Part shown: one piece after another, positions 7,785 to 15,947 of the stretch | Layout of the letters: the number at the start of each line of letters is the position of its first letter | Position numbering within the stretch: the stretch's first letter is position 1 | Assembly (NCBI RefSeq): GCF_002897035.1 | Contig: NZ_BAUX01000002.1 | Location: forward strand, 124,001-188,000 | Direction of reading: 5' to 3' | Length of the DNA stretch: 64,000 nucleotides | From: Methylopila sp. Yamaguchi | GTDB taxonomy: Bacteria; Pseudomonadota; Alphaproteobacteria; Rhizobiales; Methylopilaceae | The notes under the pieces: model-generated | Database searches by the model: none | What the model was told of the DNA's origin: nothing | What the model saw: only the letters and a program-made list of their open reading frames with translations | Program-made: the position numbers and the translations under genes

Positions 7785-8704
7785 GGACCGCGCTGCTGTT
7801 TCCCGGCCAGGGCTCGCAGCGCGCCGGCATGCTCGCCGCCCTCCCCGACCATCCCGCGGTCCACGCCGCGCGCGACGAGGCGAGCGCGCTCCTCGGCCGC
7901 GGCTGGCGGGAGCTCGACGACGTCGACGCGCTGTCGCGCACCGACGGCGCGCAGCTCGCGCTCACGATCGCGGGAGTCGCCGCGGCGCGCGCGCTGATCG
8001 CCGAGGGCGCGCCGATCGACCTCGTCGCGGGGCACTCCGTGGGCGCCTTTCCGGCGGCGGTCGTGGCCGGCGCGCTGTCGTTCGAGGACGCGCTGACGCT
8101 CGTCGCGCTCCGCGGCCGGCTGATGGCGGAGAGCCACCCGCAAGGCTTCGGCATGACGGCGATCATCGGCCTGCGGGAAGGCGCCGTCGCGCGCCTCGTA
8201 GAACAGGCGCAAGCCACCGGTCCAGTCTATGTGGCGAACCGAAACGCCGAGCTTCAGATCGTCGTGTCCGGCGCCGACGCCGCGCTCGCCCGCGTGGCCG
8301 AACTTGCGCTCGAGGCCGGGGCGCGGAAGGCGGAGCGGCTGAACGTGCGGACGCCCTCCCACTGCCCGCTGGTCGCGCCGGTCGCGGAGCGCTTGAGGGA
8401 GGCCCTGCGCGATGTGCGTCTGAGCGCTCCGGCGATCGCCTATGTCAGCGCCCGCCGCGCCCGCGTGCTGCGGGCGCCTGAGGCGATCGGCGACGATCTC
8501 GCGGCCAACGTCGCAGAGCCGGTCCGCTGGCGCGACACGGCGCGGCTGCTGGGAGAGCTCGGGGTCGAACTCGCCTTCGAAACGCCGGCGGGATCCACGC
8601 TCGGCGACCTGACGGCGGAGACGTTGCCGGACATTCGGACCTGCGCGCTCGATCAGGTCTCATTGCGGTCCGCCTGCGTCCTGGCCACCGCCCCTCGCGG
8701 GTAA
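7778..8704 (+). CDS. mdcH: Malonate decarboxylase epsilon subunit (malonyl-CoA:ACP transacylase)
   Basis: MdcH loads the first malonyl group from malonyl-CoA onto MdcC to start the catalytic cycle. The 308-residue FabD-like protein begins with LLFPGQGSQRAGM and carries the nucleophile elbow GHSVGAF (GxSxG). The later segment NVRTPSHCPLVAPVAERL holds the expected catalytic His. The ATG at 7778 is preferred over a TTG at 7763, because it overlaps the mdcG stop (ATGCTGA) and matches the FabD N-terminus. It is the last gene of the mdc operon. Confidence 0.93.
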   Translation: MLRTALLFPGQGSQRAGMLAALPDHPAVHAARDEASALLGRGWRELDDVDALSRTDGAQLALTIAGVAAARALIAEGAPIDLVAGHSVGAFPAAVVAGALSFEDALTLVALRGRLMAESHPQGFGMTAIIGLREGAVARLVEQAQATGPVYVANRNAELQIVVSGADAALARVAELALEAGARKAERLNVRTPSHCPLVAPVAERLREALRDVRLSAPAIAYVSARRARVLRAPEAIGDDLAANVAEPVRWRDTARLLGELGVELAFETPAGSTLGDLTAETLPDIRTCALDQVSLRSACVLATAPRG

Positions 8705-9307
8705 GGTGACCCGCGCGGGGCGCGTTCTCATTCCGTGGCGTGAGCCGTCGTGCGAAGACCAGAAGCCCGAGGCCTCAGTCGAGCCCGTGAGGCGCGCGCA
8801 GATCGCTGGCCCGTCTACGCGGGACGCCCGACGCCTCGGACGAGGCTTGAGCCGCGACGCGCGGGACATGACAGCCGCCAGCGGAGCCAATCAGCGCCGA
8901 CCAGCCGCCGCTTGTGAGCCGCCACCCGAACATCGAGAACACGATCATCTTTTCTCGATGAAGCGCGCTCAGCACCTCGCCGTCGAAAACGACCGGAGCA
9001 TCGGGCGTCGCGATCTGAGCCAGCGTCGCCCGCGCAGCTTGAGCCATTTTCGGCATGTCGTCCCCGATCCGATCATGTCAGTCGGGCTAGAACACCGCAG
9101 CGCCGAGATTGTTGCATGACAACTCGCTTGCGCCGACGTTTCCGCGGCGCGGCCGACGCCGCTCACCCGCGGCGCGGCCGACGCCGCTCACCCGCGGTGC
9201 GGCCGACAGCGCTGCGGGCGAGCGTTCGACATCTGGCCCGCTGGGCGTCTAGGAGAACCGCGCTATAGTACCGCTGGGCGACTGAAAACACCCGTGAGCA
9301 TACAGTG
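8705..9307. other. 603-base region without a convincing gene
   Basis: Open frames exist on both strands, for example a minus-strand frame at 8775-9056 that starts MPKMAQAARATLAQI. None has a recognisable domain or clear coding support. The region may hold remnants of a decayed gene. It contains the 25-bp tandem repeat at 9142-9216. No terminator with a T-run was found directly after mdcH. Confidence 0.5.
9142..9216. repeat. Three-copy 25-bp tandem repeat
   Basis: Two identical 25-bp units (9142-9166 and 9167-9191), each beginning CCGCGGCGCGGCCGACGCC, are followed by a third diverged copy (9192-9216). The unit is GC-rich and partly self-complementary. It lies about 90 bases upstream of the PagL-like gene. 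Confidence 0.85.
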
Positions 9308-9967
9308 ATGCGTACCTGCGTGAGACCTAGACTGACGACGCTGACCGGGCTCATGGCGGCGGTAGGCATCGGAGTCGCGGTTCCGCAGGGCGTCGGCGCC
9401 TACGAGCTGGAATATCGCTCGCCCTTCGGGCCATGCCAGATGGATTGCGCCGTCACTGGCTTCGTTGGCGCGCTCGTGAAGAGCTCGATGTCGTCGATCT
9501 ACGTGACGCGGGGCCTGCCGCCGACGAGCTGGCGCTACGGCGATTCCGGCATCGTGGGCGGCGCGTTTTCCCGCGAGGTCGTGACCTACGGCCCGCTCTG
9601 GGCGATCGAGACGGAGGTCGGCGCCGCCAAGCGTTTCGGTTCGCTCGACGAGTTTGAGGCCTGGACCGCGCTGTACTTCCGATGGAAGAGCTTCCCCTGG
9701 AGCGACGTGGTCCGCACGTCGGTCGCGATCTCGACCGGGTTGAACTGGGCGTCCGACGTCCCGCGCTACGAGGTCCAGAAATCGCCGGGCGGACAGTCGC
9801 AACTGCTGCATTACCTCTCGCCGGAGGTCACCTTCGGCTCGGTGAAACACCCCGACGTCGACTTGGTGTTCCGCTTCCACCACCGCTCCGGCGGCGAGCT
9901 GGCGGTGTTCGACAACACGAGCGGCGGCGCGCAGTACGGCACGGTAGGCCTGCGCTTCCGCTGGTGA
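9308..9967 (+). CDS. Predicted outer-membrane beta-barrel protein, PagL-like (lipid A deacylase/acyloxyacyl hydrolase family)
   Basis: A 219-residue protein with an export signal (basic start MRTCVRPR, hydrophobic stretch, likely cleavage near GVGA-YE). The mature part alternates polar and hydrophobic residues, as in beta strands, and ends in the aromatic strand VGLRFRW typical of outer-membrane barrels. The segment FRFHHRSGGELAVF near residue 190 resembles the His-x-Ser catalytic region of PagL 3-O-deacylases. If correct, it would trim lipid A acyl chains at the cell surface. The barrel is fairly secure; the enzymatic role is inferred. The ATG at 9308 is preferred over the adjoining GTG at 9305. 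Confidence 0.6.
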   Translation: MRTCVRPRLTTLTGLMAAVGIGVAVPQGVGAYELEYRSPFGPCQMDCAVTGFVGALVKSSMSSIYVTRGLPPTSWRYGDSGIVGGAFSREVVTYGPLWAIETEVGAAKRFGSLDEFEAWTALYFRWKSFPWSDVVRTSVAISTGLNWASDVPRYEVQKSPGGQSQLLHYLSPEVTFGSVKHPDVDLVFRFHHRSGGELAVFDNTSGGAQYGTVGLRFRW

Positions 9968-10010
9968 AGAGGGCCGCGGTCAGCGGCGCGGAGGCGAGAG
10001 CGTTCGACGC

Positions 10011-10211
10011 TCAGAGGCGACGCCGCTCGCGGGTCGACGCCCACACGACCGGCGCGACCGAGAGGAGGATCGCGCTGACGAGCGCGCCGACCGCGAGCAG
10101 TCCGCCGCTCGAGATCTCGATCTCCGCCTCGCAGGACGCCGGCCCAAGCCGCGCCTTCCACGAGGCGCGATGACGCTGGGGCCTCTGAACGGGGTCGAGG
10201 GTCTGAGACAT
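10011..10211 (-). CDS. Hypothetical small single-pass membrane protein
   Basis: A 66-residue frame with one hydrophobic helix (GGLLAVGALVSAILLSVAPVVW, about residues 36-57) followed by basic residues TRERRRL. That charge pattern suggests the C-terminus stays in the cytoplasm. No family was recognised and the ribosome binding site is weak. It is convergent with the PagL-like gene, 43 bases away. It could be a chance frame, but the defined helix and positive stop-transfer end favour a real product. Confidence 0.4.
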   Translation of the reverse strand: MSQTLDPVQRPQRHRASWKARLGPASCEAEIEISSGGLLAVGALVSAILLSVAPVVWASTRERRRL

Positions 10212-10380
10212 GGACTGAGGTCTCCCGGGACGTTGGCGCGAGCGGGCTTCATCCGACCCCGCCCGAGCGGCGGGAGCGAACGACGGGCGGAACGACCCTA
10301 TCAGGCCCAGACCCACCCGACCCAAGCCGCGCCTTGGGAAGGCGACAAGCCGGCGCGGATGCAAAGCATTTTTGATGAAA

Positions 10381-10455
10381 TGGCGCGCCCTACGGGAGTC
10401 GAACCCGTCTTTTCAGCGTGAAAGGCTGACGTCCTAACCGATAGACGAAGGGCGC
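10381..10455 (-). tRNA. tRNA-Glu (anticodon TTC)
   Basis: Read on the minus strand, a 75-base cloverleaf starts GCGCCCTTCGTCTA and ends AGGGCGC-G-CCA. The acceptor stem pairs perfectly over seven bases. The anticodon loop CTTTCAC gives TTC, and the T arm contains GGTTCGACTCC. CCA is encoded. It reads glutamate GAA/GAG codons. Confidence 0.95.
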
Positions 10456-10517
10456 GGCGACGGGACGTATAGGGGGGTTCGCCGCGGCGGGCAAGAGCGC
10501 GGAACGGGCCGCCGCGC

Positions 10518-11192
10518 TCAGAAACCGAAGAAGCTGAGAACAGGCTGCGCGAAGGTCTCGATCAGCTTGACGATCGCCGTCGAGAAGGCGGCGAGGATCG
10601 CGAAGCTCGCCGCGGTCGCCGCCCAGCCGACGCCGATGGCGACGCCGTCGCGCTCGATGATGCCGAGCGCGAAGGCGGAGATCGCGATCGCCGGGGGCAT
10701 GTTGCCGAAGGGAATCGGCAGCACCAGGATCAACGCCAGAACGAAGCAGGCGAGCCCCGTGAAGCGGTCCGCGAGGTAGCTCGTCATGACCTCCGCGCGC
10801 GGCTTGAGCAGGCGCTCGAGCTTCGCGACCCAGGGCTCGACCTTCGCCGCGAGGGTGCGGAAGTCCTCGCGCTTCAGCGAGCGCTCGGTGATGAAGCGCG
10901 GCAGCCAGAGCCGCTGGGACCCGATCATCAGCTGCAGCGCGATGAAGAACAGCGGCGCCCCGAGGATGGCCGAGGTGCCGGGCGGCATCGGCAGCGCGTT
11001 CGGGAGCGCGAACAGCAGCAGGAGCGCCCCGAAGGCGCGATCGCCGAAGGCCTCGAGGATCCGCCCGATGCTGATGCGCTCGTGCTCGCTGTCGGCGAGC
11101 TCGCGCAGCACCTGCGAGAAGCCGCGATGCGGCCCATGCGGGTCTTTAGCGCGCACGGAGGCGGGCGGCGGGGAGCTGGCGACGTCGGTCAC
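10518..11192 (-). CDS. exoD: ExoD-family membrane protein (exopolysaccharide synthesis)
   Basis: A 224-residue inner-membrane protein of the ExoD family, first linked in Sinorhizobium to exopolysaccharide production and alkali tolerance. Family features are a soluble N-terminal helix region (SQVLRELADSEHERISIGRILEA), then a hydrophobic block with LLFALPNALPMPPGTSAILG and a second block LILVLPIPFGNMPPAIAIS. The repeated P-rich LP/P motifs are characteristic. It stands alone, so its biochemical role is not shown by context. Confidence 0.85.
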   Translation of the reverse strand: MTDVASSPPPASVRAKDPHGPHRGFSQVLRELADSEHERISIGRILEAFGDRAFGALLLLFALPNALPMPPGTSAILGAPLFFIALQLMIGSQRLWLPRFITERSLKREDFRTLAAKVEPWVAKLERLLKPRAEVMTSYLADRFTGLACFVLALILVLPIPFGNMPPAIAISAFALGIIERDGVAIGVGWAATAASFAILAAFSTAIVKLIETFAQPVLSFFGF

Positions 11193-11345
11193 TCAACCTC
11201 TGGGGAGCTGGCCGCCGCGCAATCCGGCGACCTTCGGGGCCACTCAACGATGGAAACATGAACATCGCGTGGCGCTTCGCCCTCCGACCCATGCACCTTC
11301 GCGTCGAGAGATGGCGCTCGCGTCGCGCCATTCAATGCGGCCCGC

Positions 11346-13181
11346 TCACCGTCCGCCCGGCGCGGCGTCGATCAGGCGGAGGCTCACCCGCTCCGAACCG
11401 CCCCAGCGGTCGACGCCGAGCGCCCCCGCGGCGTGGATCTTCGCCCCTCGGGCCGAGAGCAGCGCCCGGCCGAGGTCGGCGTCCGCCGCGCGGAAGGCGA
11501 TCGCGCCCACCGAGGCGCCGTCGCCTGCCCTGAGGCGCAGGCGCACATGGCCCTGCCCTACGACCTCGGCCGAAGAGACCGTGTGGTCGGCGAGCGCCAG
11601 CACCGGCTCCGGCGCGCCGGAGCCGAACGGCCCGGCGCGCTCGAGCTCGCGGACGAGGTCCGGGGTCGCGGCGGCGGCGGTGAGCGCGGCGTCAACGGCG
11701 AGCGAGCGGTCCGCCCGCGCCCGCAGGACGTGGCCCTTCAGGCGGTCCTCGAGAAACCCGCGGAAGACGCCGAGCCGGTCGGCCTTCAGGGTGACGCCCG
11801 CCGCCATGGCGTGGCCGCCGCCCTTGACCAGCAGGCCGTCGGCGACCGCCTCGCGCACCACAGCGCCGAGATCGACGCCGAGGATGGAGCGGCCGGAGCC
11901 GACGCCGGTCCCGTCCGCGCCGAAGGCGATGGCGAAGGCGGGGCGGCGGAAGCGCTCCTTCAGCCGCGCGGCGACGAGGCCGACGACGCCCGGATGCCAG
12001 CCTTCGCCGGAGACGACGACAGTCTGCGCCGCTTCCTCGTCCGGTCCGAGCGCGGCCCAGGCCTCGGCCTCGCCCTCGGCGAGCGTCGCCCGTTCGATCG
12101 CCTGCCGCTCGCCGTTCAGCCGGTCGAGCTCGGCGGCGATCGCCGTCGCGCGCTCCTCGTCGTCGCAGAGCATCAGCCGCGCGCCGAGCCCCGCGTCGCC
12201 GATGCGGCCGCCGGCGTTGACGCGGGGGCCGAGGAGATAGCCGAGATGGTAGGGCGTCGGCGGGCCGTCGAGCCGGGCGACGTCCATCAACGCGCGCAAG
12301 CCTAGCCGGGACCGCGAGCGCAGCGCGATCAGCCCCTTCGCCACGAAGGCGCGGTTGAGGCCCTTGAGCGGAACCACGTCCGCGACGGTGCCGAGCGCGA
12401 CCAGATCGAGCGCGGCGAGCAGGTCGGGCTCGCCTCCCCGCGCCGCCCAGAACCCGCGGCGACGCAGCTCTCGGGTGACCGCCACAAGCGTCATGAACAC
12501 GACGCCGCAGGCCGCGAGGTGGCCAAGACCCGACAGGTCGTCCTGGCGATTGGGGTTCACCAGCGCCGTCGCGTCGGGGAGCGCCTCGCCGACCTGGTGA
12601 TGGTCGAGGACGATCACGTCGAGGCCTCGGGACCGGGCGTGGGCGAGCGCCTCGTGGCTGGTGGAGCCGCAGTCGACGGTGACGAGCAGCGTCGCGCCGC
12701 CGTCCGCCAGCATGTCGATCGCGCCGACGTTTGGGCCGTAGCCTTCGAAGATCCGGTCCGGAATGTGCGTCTTCACCGCGGCGCCGGCGGCCTGAAGGAA
12801 CTCCGCCAGCAACGCCGTCGAGGTCGCGCCGTCGACGTCGTAGTCGCCGAAGATCGCCACCGTCTCGGCGCGCTCGACGGCGTCGGCGAGGCGGCCCGCC
12901 GCCGCCGGCATCGCCGTCAGCGTGTCGGGATCGGGCATCAGGCGGCGGAGCGAGGGGTCGAGGTGGCCGACCGCGGTTTCGCTCGTCACGCCGCGACCGG
13001 CCAGAACGCGGGCGAGCAGGTCGCCGTAGCCGTGGTCGCGAACGAGCTCGGCGGACAGCGCTCGGCCGCGCGCGTCGAGCCGGTCCCGCCAGGCCCGTCC
13101 GCCGAAGGACGCGACGACGCCCAGGAACGCGTCGGACGGATCGCTCCGCAGCGCGGTCGCCGCGGCGGTCGGGGCGATCAT
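11346..13181 (-). CDS. recJ: Single-stranded-DNA-specific exonuclease RecJ
   Basis: A 5'-3' single-strand DNA exonuclease of recombination and mismatch repair, 611 residues, close to the family norm. The DHH phosphoesterase motifs are present: DYDVDG at residues 113-118, VTVDCGST, then DHHQVGEALPDA. The DHHA1 motif GGHAMAAGVTLK lies in the later half, followed by an OB-type C-terminal domain (RADRSLAVDAAL onward). It is in the same direction as glpX and hom, 57 bases downstream of glpX; co-transcription is possible. Confidence 0.96.
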   Translation of the reverse strand: MIAPTAAATALRSDPSDAFLGVVASFGGRAWRDRLDARGRALSAELVRDHGYGDLLARVLAGRGVTSETAVGHLDPSLRRLMPDPDTLTAMPAAAGRLADAVERAETVAIFGDYDVDGATSTALLAEFLQAAGAAVKTHIPDRIFEGYGPNVGAIDMLADGGATLLVTVDCGSTSHEALAHARSRGLDVIVLDHHQVGEALPDATALVNPNRQDDLSGLGHLAACGVVFMTLVAVTRELRRRGFWAARGGEPDLLAALDLVALGTVADVVPLKGLNRAFVAKGLIALRSRSRLGLRALMDVARLDGPPTPYHLGYLLGPRVNAGGRIGDAGLGARLMLCDDEERATAIAAELDRLNGERQAIERATLAEGEAEAWAALGPDEEAAQTVVVSGEGWHPGVVGLVAARLKERFRRPAFAIAFGADGTGVGSGRSILGVDLGAVVREAVADGLLVKGGGHAMAAGVTLKADRLGVFRGFLEDRLKGHVLRARADRSLAVDAALTAAAATPDLVRELERAGPFGSGAPEPVLALADHTVSSAEVVGQGHVRLRLRAGDGASVGAIAFRAADADLGRALLSARGAKIHAAGALGVDRWGGSERVSLRLIDAAPGGR

Positions 13182-13238
13182 GGACGTTGATTCTCCATGG
13201 GCCCAACATAGTCCATGGCGTTCGGGATAGCCCGCATC

Positions 13239-14282
13239 TCAGTCGAGGTGGAACTTCTCCGTGCGGGCGTGCTCGGCCCGGATCCGGCGGCTGGTGCCGG
13301 TCGAGGAGCGCATGACGAGCGTCTCGGTCACGATCGCCCGACGGCCGAAGCGCACGCCCGCAAGCAAGCCGCCGTCGGTGACGCCGGTCGCCGCGAAGAT
13401 GACGTCGCCGCGGGCCATGTCGTTCAGCTCGTACACACGGCTGAAGTCGGAGATGCCCGCGGCGGCGGCCTTGCGGCGCGCGTCCGGCGAGTCGAGCAGA
13501 AGCCGGCCCTGCATGTAGCCGCCGGTGCACCGCAGCGCCGCCGCGGCGAGGACGCCCTCAGGCGCGCCGCCGACGCCAAGATAGATGTCGATGCCGGTCT
13601 CGTCCGGATCAGTGGTGTGGATCACGCTCGCCACGTCGCCGTCGGTGATCAGCCGGATCGCGGCCCCGGTGGAGCGGATCGCGTCGATCAGGCGCGCGTG
13701 GCGCGGCCGGTCCAGCACGCAGGCGGTGATCTCGCGCACCGGCACGCCCTTGGCCCGGGCGAGGCTCTCGACGTTCTCCTGCGGCGAGCGGCCGAGGGCG
13801 ACCGTGCCGGCGGGGTAGCCCGGCCCGATCGCGATTTTGTCCATGTAGACGTCCGGGGCCTTCAGCAGCGTTCCCGCCTCGGCGATCGCGAGCACCGAGA
13901 TGGCGTTGGACTGCGCCTTGGCGCAGAGCGTGGTGCCTTCGAGCGGATCGAGCGCGATGTCGACGCGCGGCCCCTGCCCCGAGCCGACCTCTTCGCCGAT
14001 CCAGAGCACGGGGGCCTCGTCGCGCTCGCCTTCGCCGATCACCACGACGCCGCGGATCAACAGATGGTCGAGTTCGCGCCGCATGGCGTCGACGGCGGCC
14101 TGGTCGGCGGCGCGCTCGTCGCCCCGTCCGCGGAAGAACGCGGCGGCCACGGCCGCGCGCTCGGTCACGCGGACGAGCTCGATCGTCAGCGCTCGATCGA
14201 TCGCGTCGTTCGCGTCGAGCGGGCCGAGGCCCTGCCCTTCCGGTTCCAATTCGGCTCTGAGAGCCGTCGCCTTCTTCGCCAC
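13239..14282 (-). CDS. glpX: Class II fructose-1,6-bisphosphatase GlpX
   Basis: A 347-residue Li-sensitive class II phosphatase that converts fructose-1,6-bisphosphate to fructose-6-phosphate in gluconeogenesis, and possibly sedoheptulose-bisphosphate. Family stretches include GRGDERAADQAAVDAMR, VVIGEGERDEAPVL, DIALDPLEGTTLCA (metal and phosphate binding) and GGAPEGVLAAAALRC. In alphaproteobacteria glpX commonly follows homoserine dehydrogenase, as here, with hom 130 bases upstream on the same strand. Confidence 0.95.
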   Translation of the reverse strand: MAKKATALRAELEPEGQGLGPLDANDAIDRALTIELVRVTERAAVAAAFFRGRGDERAADQAAVDAMRRELDHLLIRGVVVIGEGERDEAPVLWIGEEVGSGQGPRVDIALDPLEGTTLCAKAQSNAISVLAIAEAGTLLKAPDVYMDKIAIGPGYPAGTVALGRSPQENVESLARAKGVPVREITACVLDRPRHARLIDAIRSTGAAIRLITDGDVASVIHTTDPDETGIDIYLGVGGAPEGVLAAAALRCTGGYMQGRLLLDSPDARRKAAAAGISDFSRVYELNDMARGDVIFAATGVTDGGLLAGVRFGRRAIVTETLVMRSSTGTSRRIRAEHARTEKFHLD

Positions 14283-14412
14283 GTTTCGTCCCCTGCGGCT
14301 CGCGCCGCTCCGCCCCGGTTCGCCGGGGTCTCGTCGCGACGTGCTCGTTGCGGCGGCGGGAGAGGTCGCGCGGTCCCCGGCCGTCCGCGGCCAGAGCTCC
14401 GATCGAATCGCG

Positions 14413-15723
14413 TCAGCGCTTTTCGATGCGGATCAGCTGGGGCGCGCCATCGATATGCCCGTCCGCCTCGATCGCGTCCAGCGCGATCCGAAGGCTTGCC
14501 TCGGTCGTGGCGTATGTGATGAGCACCACCTGCACCGGCTCGCCCGCCGAGGCGTCACTTTCAGGCTCGCGCCCGCGCTGCACGATGCTCTTCAAGGAGA
14601 TGCCCTGCTCCGCCATACGGGTGGCGATGGCGGCCGCGGCGCCCGGACGATCGATCACCGAAAGACGGATGTAGTACCCACCCTCATGCCGGCCCATCGG
14701 GGCCCGGGTCGGTGTCTGGAGCTTGTCCGCCGGGAGGCCGAACATCGGCGGCGTGACGCCGCGGGCGATGTCGACGATATCGGCGATGACCGCCGAGGCG
14801 GTCGCGGCTCCGCCGGCGCCGGGGCCCGACAGAACCAGCGCGCCAACCGCGTCGGCGTCGATCTCGACGGCGTTGGTCACGCCGTCCACGCGCGCGATCG
14901 CGCTCTCCTTCGGCAACATCGAAGGGTGGACGCGCTGCTCGACGCCGGCGTCGGTCCGGGTCGCGACCCCGAGCAGCTTCACGCGGTAGCCGAGCTCCTC
15001 CGCCATCTGCAGATCGAGCGGCGTGATCGAGGCGATGCCCTCGACATAGATGCCGTCGGCGTCCGGCTCGACGCCGAACGCGAGCGACGCCAGCAGCGCC
15101 AGCTTGTGCGCCGTGTCGAAGCCGCCGACGTCGAAGGTCGGGTCAGCCTCGGCGTAGCCCAGCCGCTGGGCGTCGGCCAGGCATTCGGCGAAGCCGATCT
15201 TGTCCTTCTCCATCCGCGTCAGGATGTAGTTGCAGGTGCCGTTCAGGATGCCGAACACGCGCGAGACGTTGTTGGCCGCGAGCCCTTCGCGCAGCGTCTT
15301 CACGATGGGAATGCCGCCGGCCACCGCCGCCTCGAACGCGATCGGGGCGCCCTTTTCCTCCGACGCTCGCGCAAGCGCCACGCCATGCTTCGCGAGCAGA
15401 GCCTTGTTCGCGGTGACCACCGGCCGGCCGTGCTCGATCGCGGTCTCGACGCAGGCGCGCGCGGGGCCCTCCGCGCCGCCGATCAGCTCGACCACGAGGT
15501 CGACGTCGTTGGCGCGCGCGAGCTGGCTCGCGTCCATGTGCCAGGCGACCCGCGACAGGTCGAGGCCGCGGTCGCGACCCTTCTCGCGGGCGGAGACCGC
15601 AGTGACCACGATTGGACGGCCGGCGCGCGCGGCGAGCTCCTCGGCCTTGGCCGACAGGATGCGCACGACGGCGGAGCCCACCGTGCCGAGGCCGGCCACG
15701 CCGACTTTGAGAGGTTCGACCAT
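14413..15723 (-). CDS. hom: Homoserine dehydrogenase
   Basis: Reduces aspartate semialdehyde to homoserine for threonine and methionine synthesis. The 436-residue protein begins with the nucleotide-binding motif VGVAGLGTVGSAVVRIL. The catalytic domain includes GGIPIVKTLREGLAANNV and GILNGTCNYILTRM. A C-terminal ACT domain (about residues 350-436, IRLSVIDRPGAAAAIATRMAE) suggests feedback control by threonine. glpX and recJ follow downstream; an AlaC-type aminotransferase lies upstream across a repeat-bearing gap. Confidence 0.96.
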   Translation of the reverse strand: MVEPLKVGVAGLGTVGSAVVRILSAKAEELAARAGRPIVVTAVSAREKGRDRGLDLSRVAWHMDASQLARANDVDLVVELIGGAEGPARACVETAIEHGRPVVTANKALLAKHGVALARASEEKGAPIAFEAAVAGGIPIVKTLREGLAANNVSRVFGILNGTCNYILTRMEKDKIGFAECLADAQRLGYAEADPTFDVGGFDTAHKLALLASLAFGVEPDADGIYVEGIASITPLDLQMAEELGYRVKLLGVATRTDAGVEQRVHPSMLPKESAIARVDGVTNAVEIDADAVGALVLSGPGAGGAATASAVIADIVDIARGVTPPMFGLPADKLQTPTRAPMGRHEGGYYIRLSVIDRPGAAAAIATRMAEQGISLKSIVQRGREPESDASAGEPVQVVLITYATTEASLRIALDAIEADGHIDGAPQLIRIEKR

Positions 15724-15834
15724 CAGTTATCGCCTCGGCGGGAAGCCGGCCGGAACACGCGTTCTGCGTCCGTCGAGAGGCGCCCTGTAGGGATGCTTCC
15801 CAGGATGAGGACCGTGGAGAATGCCAAGCGCCAA

Positions 15835-15886
15835 GCTCCTCATGCTGAGGAGCCCCGGCTCAGGCCGGGGCGTCTCGAAGCACGCA
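15835..15886. repeat. Palindromic repeat, family C (partial), in the alaC-hom gap
   Basis: Two adjacent perfect hairpins, GCTCCTCA-TGC-TGAGGAGC (15835-15853) and CCCCGGC-TCAG-GCCGGGG (15853-15870), are followed by CGTCTCGAAGCACGCA. Its reverse complement matches the start of the element at 41168-41254 almost base for base. The terminal GAGTGC of the full element is not present here. Confidence 0.8.
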
Positions 15887-15947
15887 GCCACGTCGATGCG
15901 GCGTTCGCTTCAGGAATGATCAGAACCGCGGTCCGCGGGCAGAAAGC

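Noticed and set aside
8706-9119. Open frames on both strands after mdcH
   Set aside because: No domain, no convincing ribosome site, and frames on opposite strands overlap. Kept only as an unassigned region.
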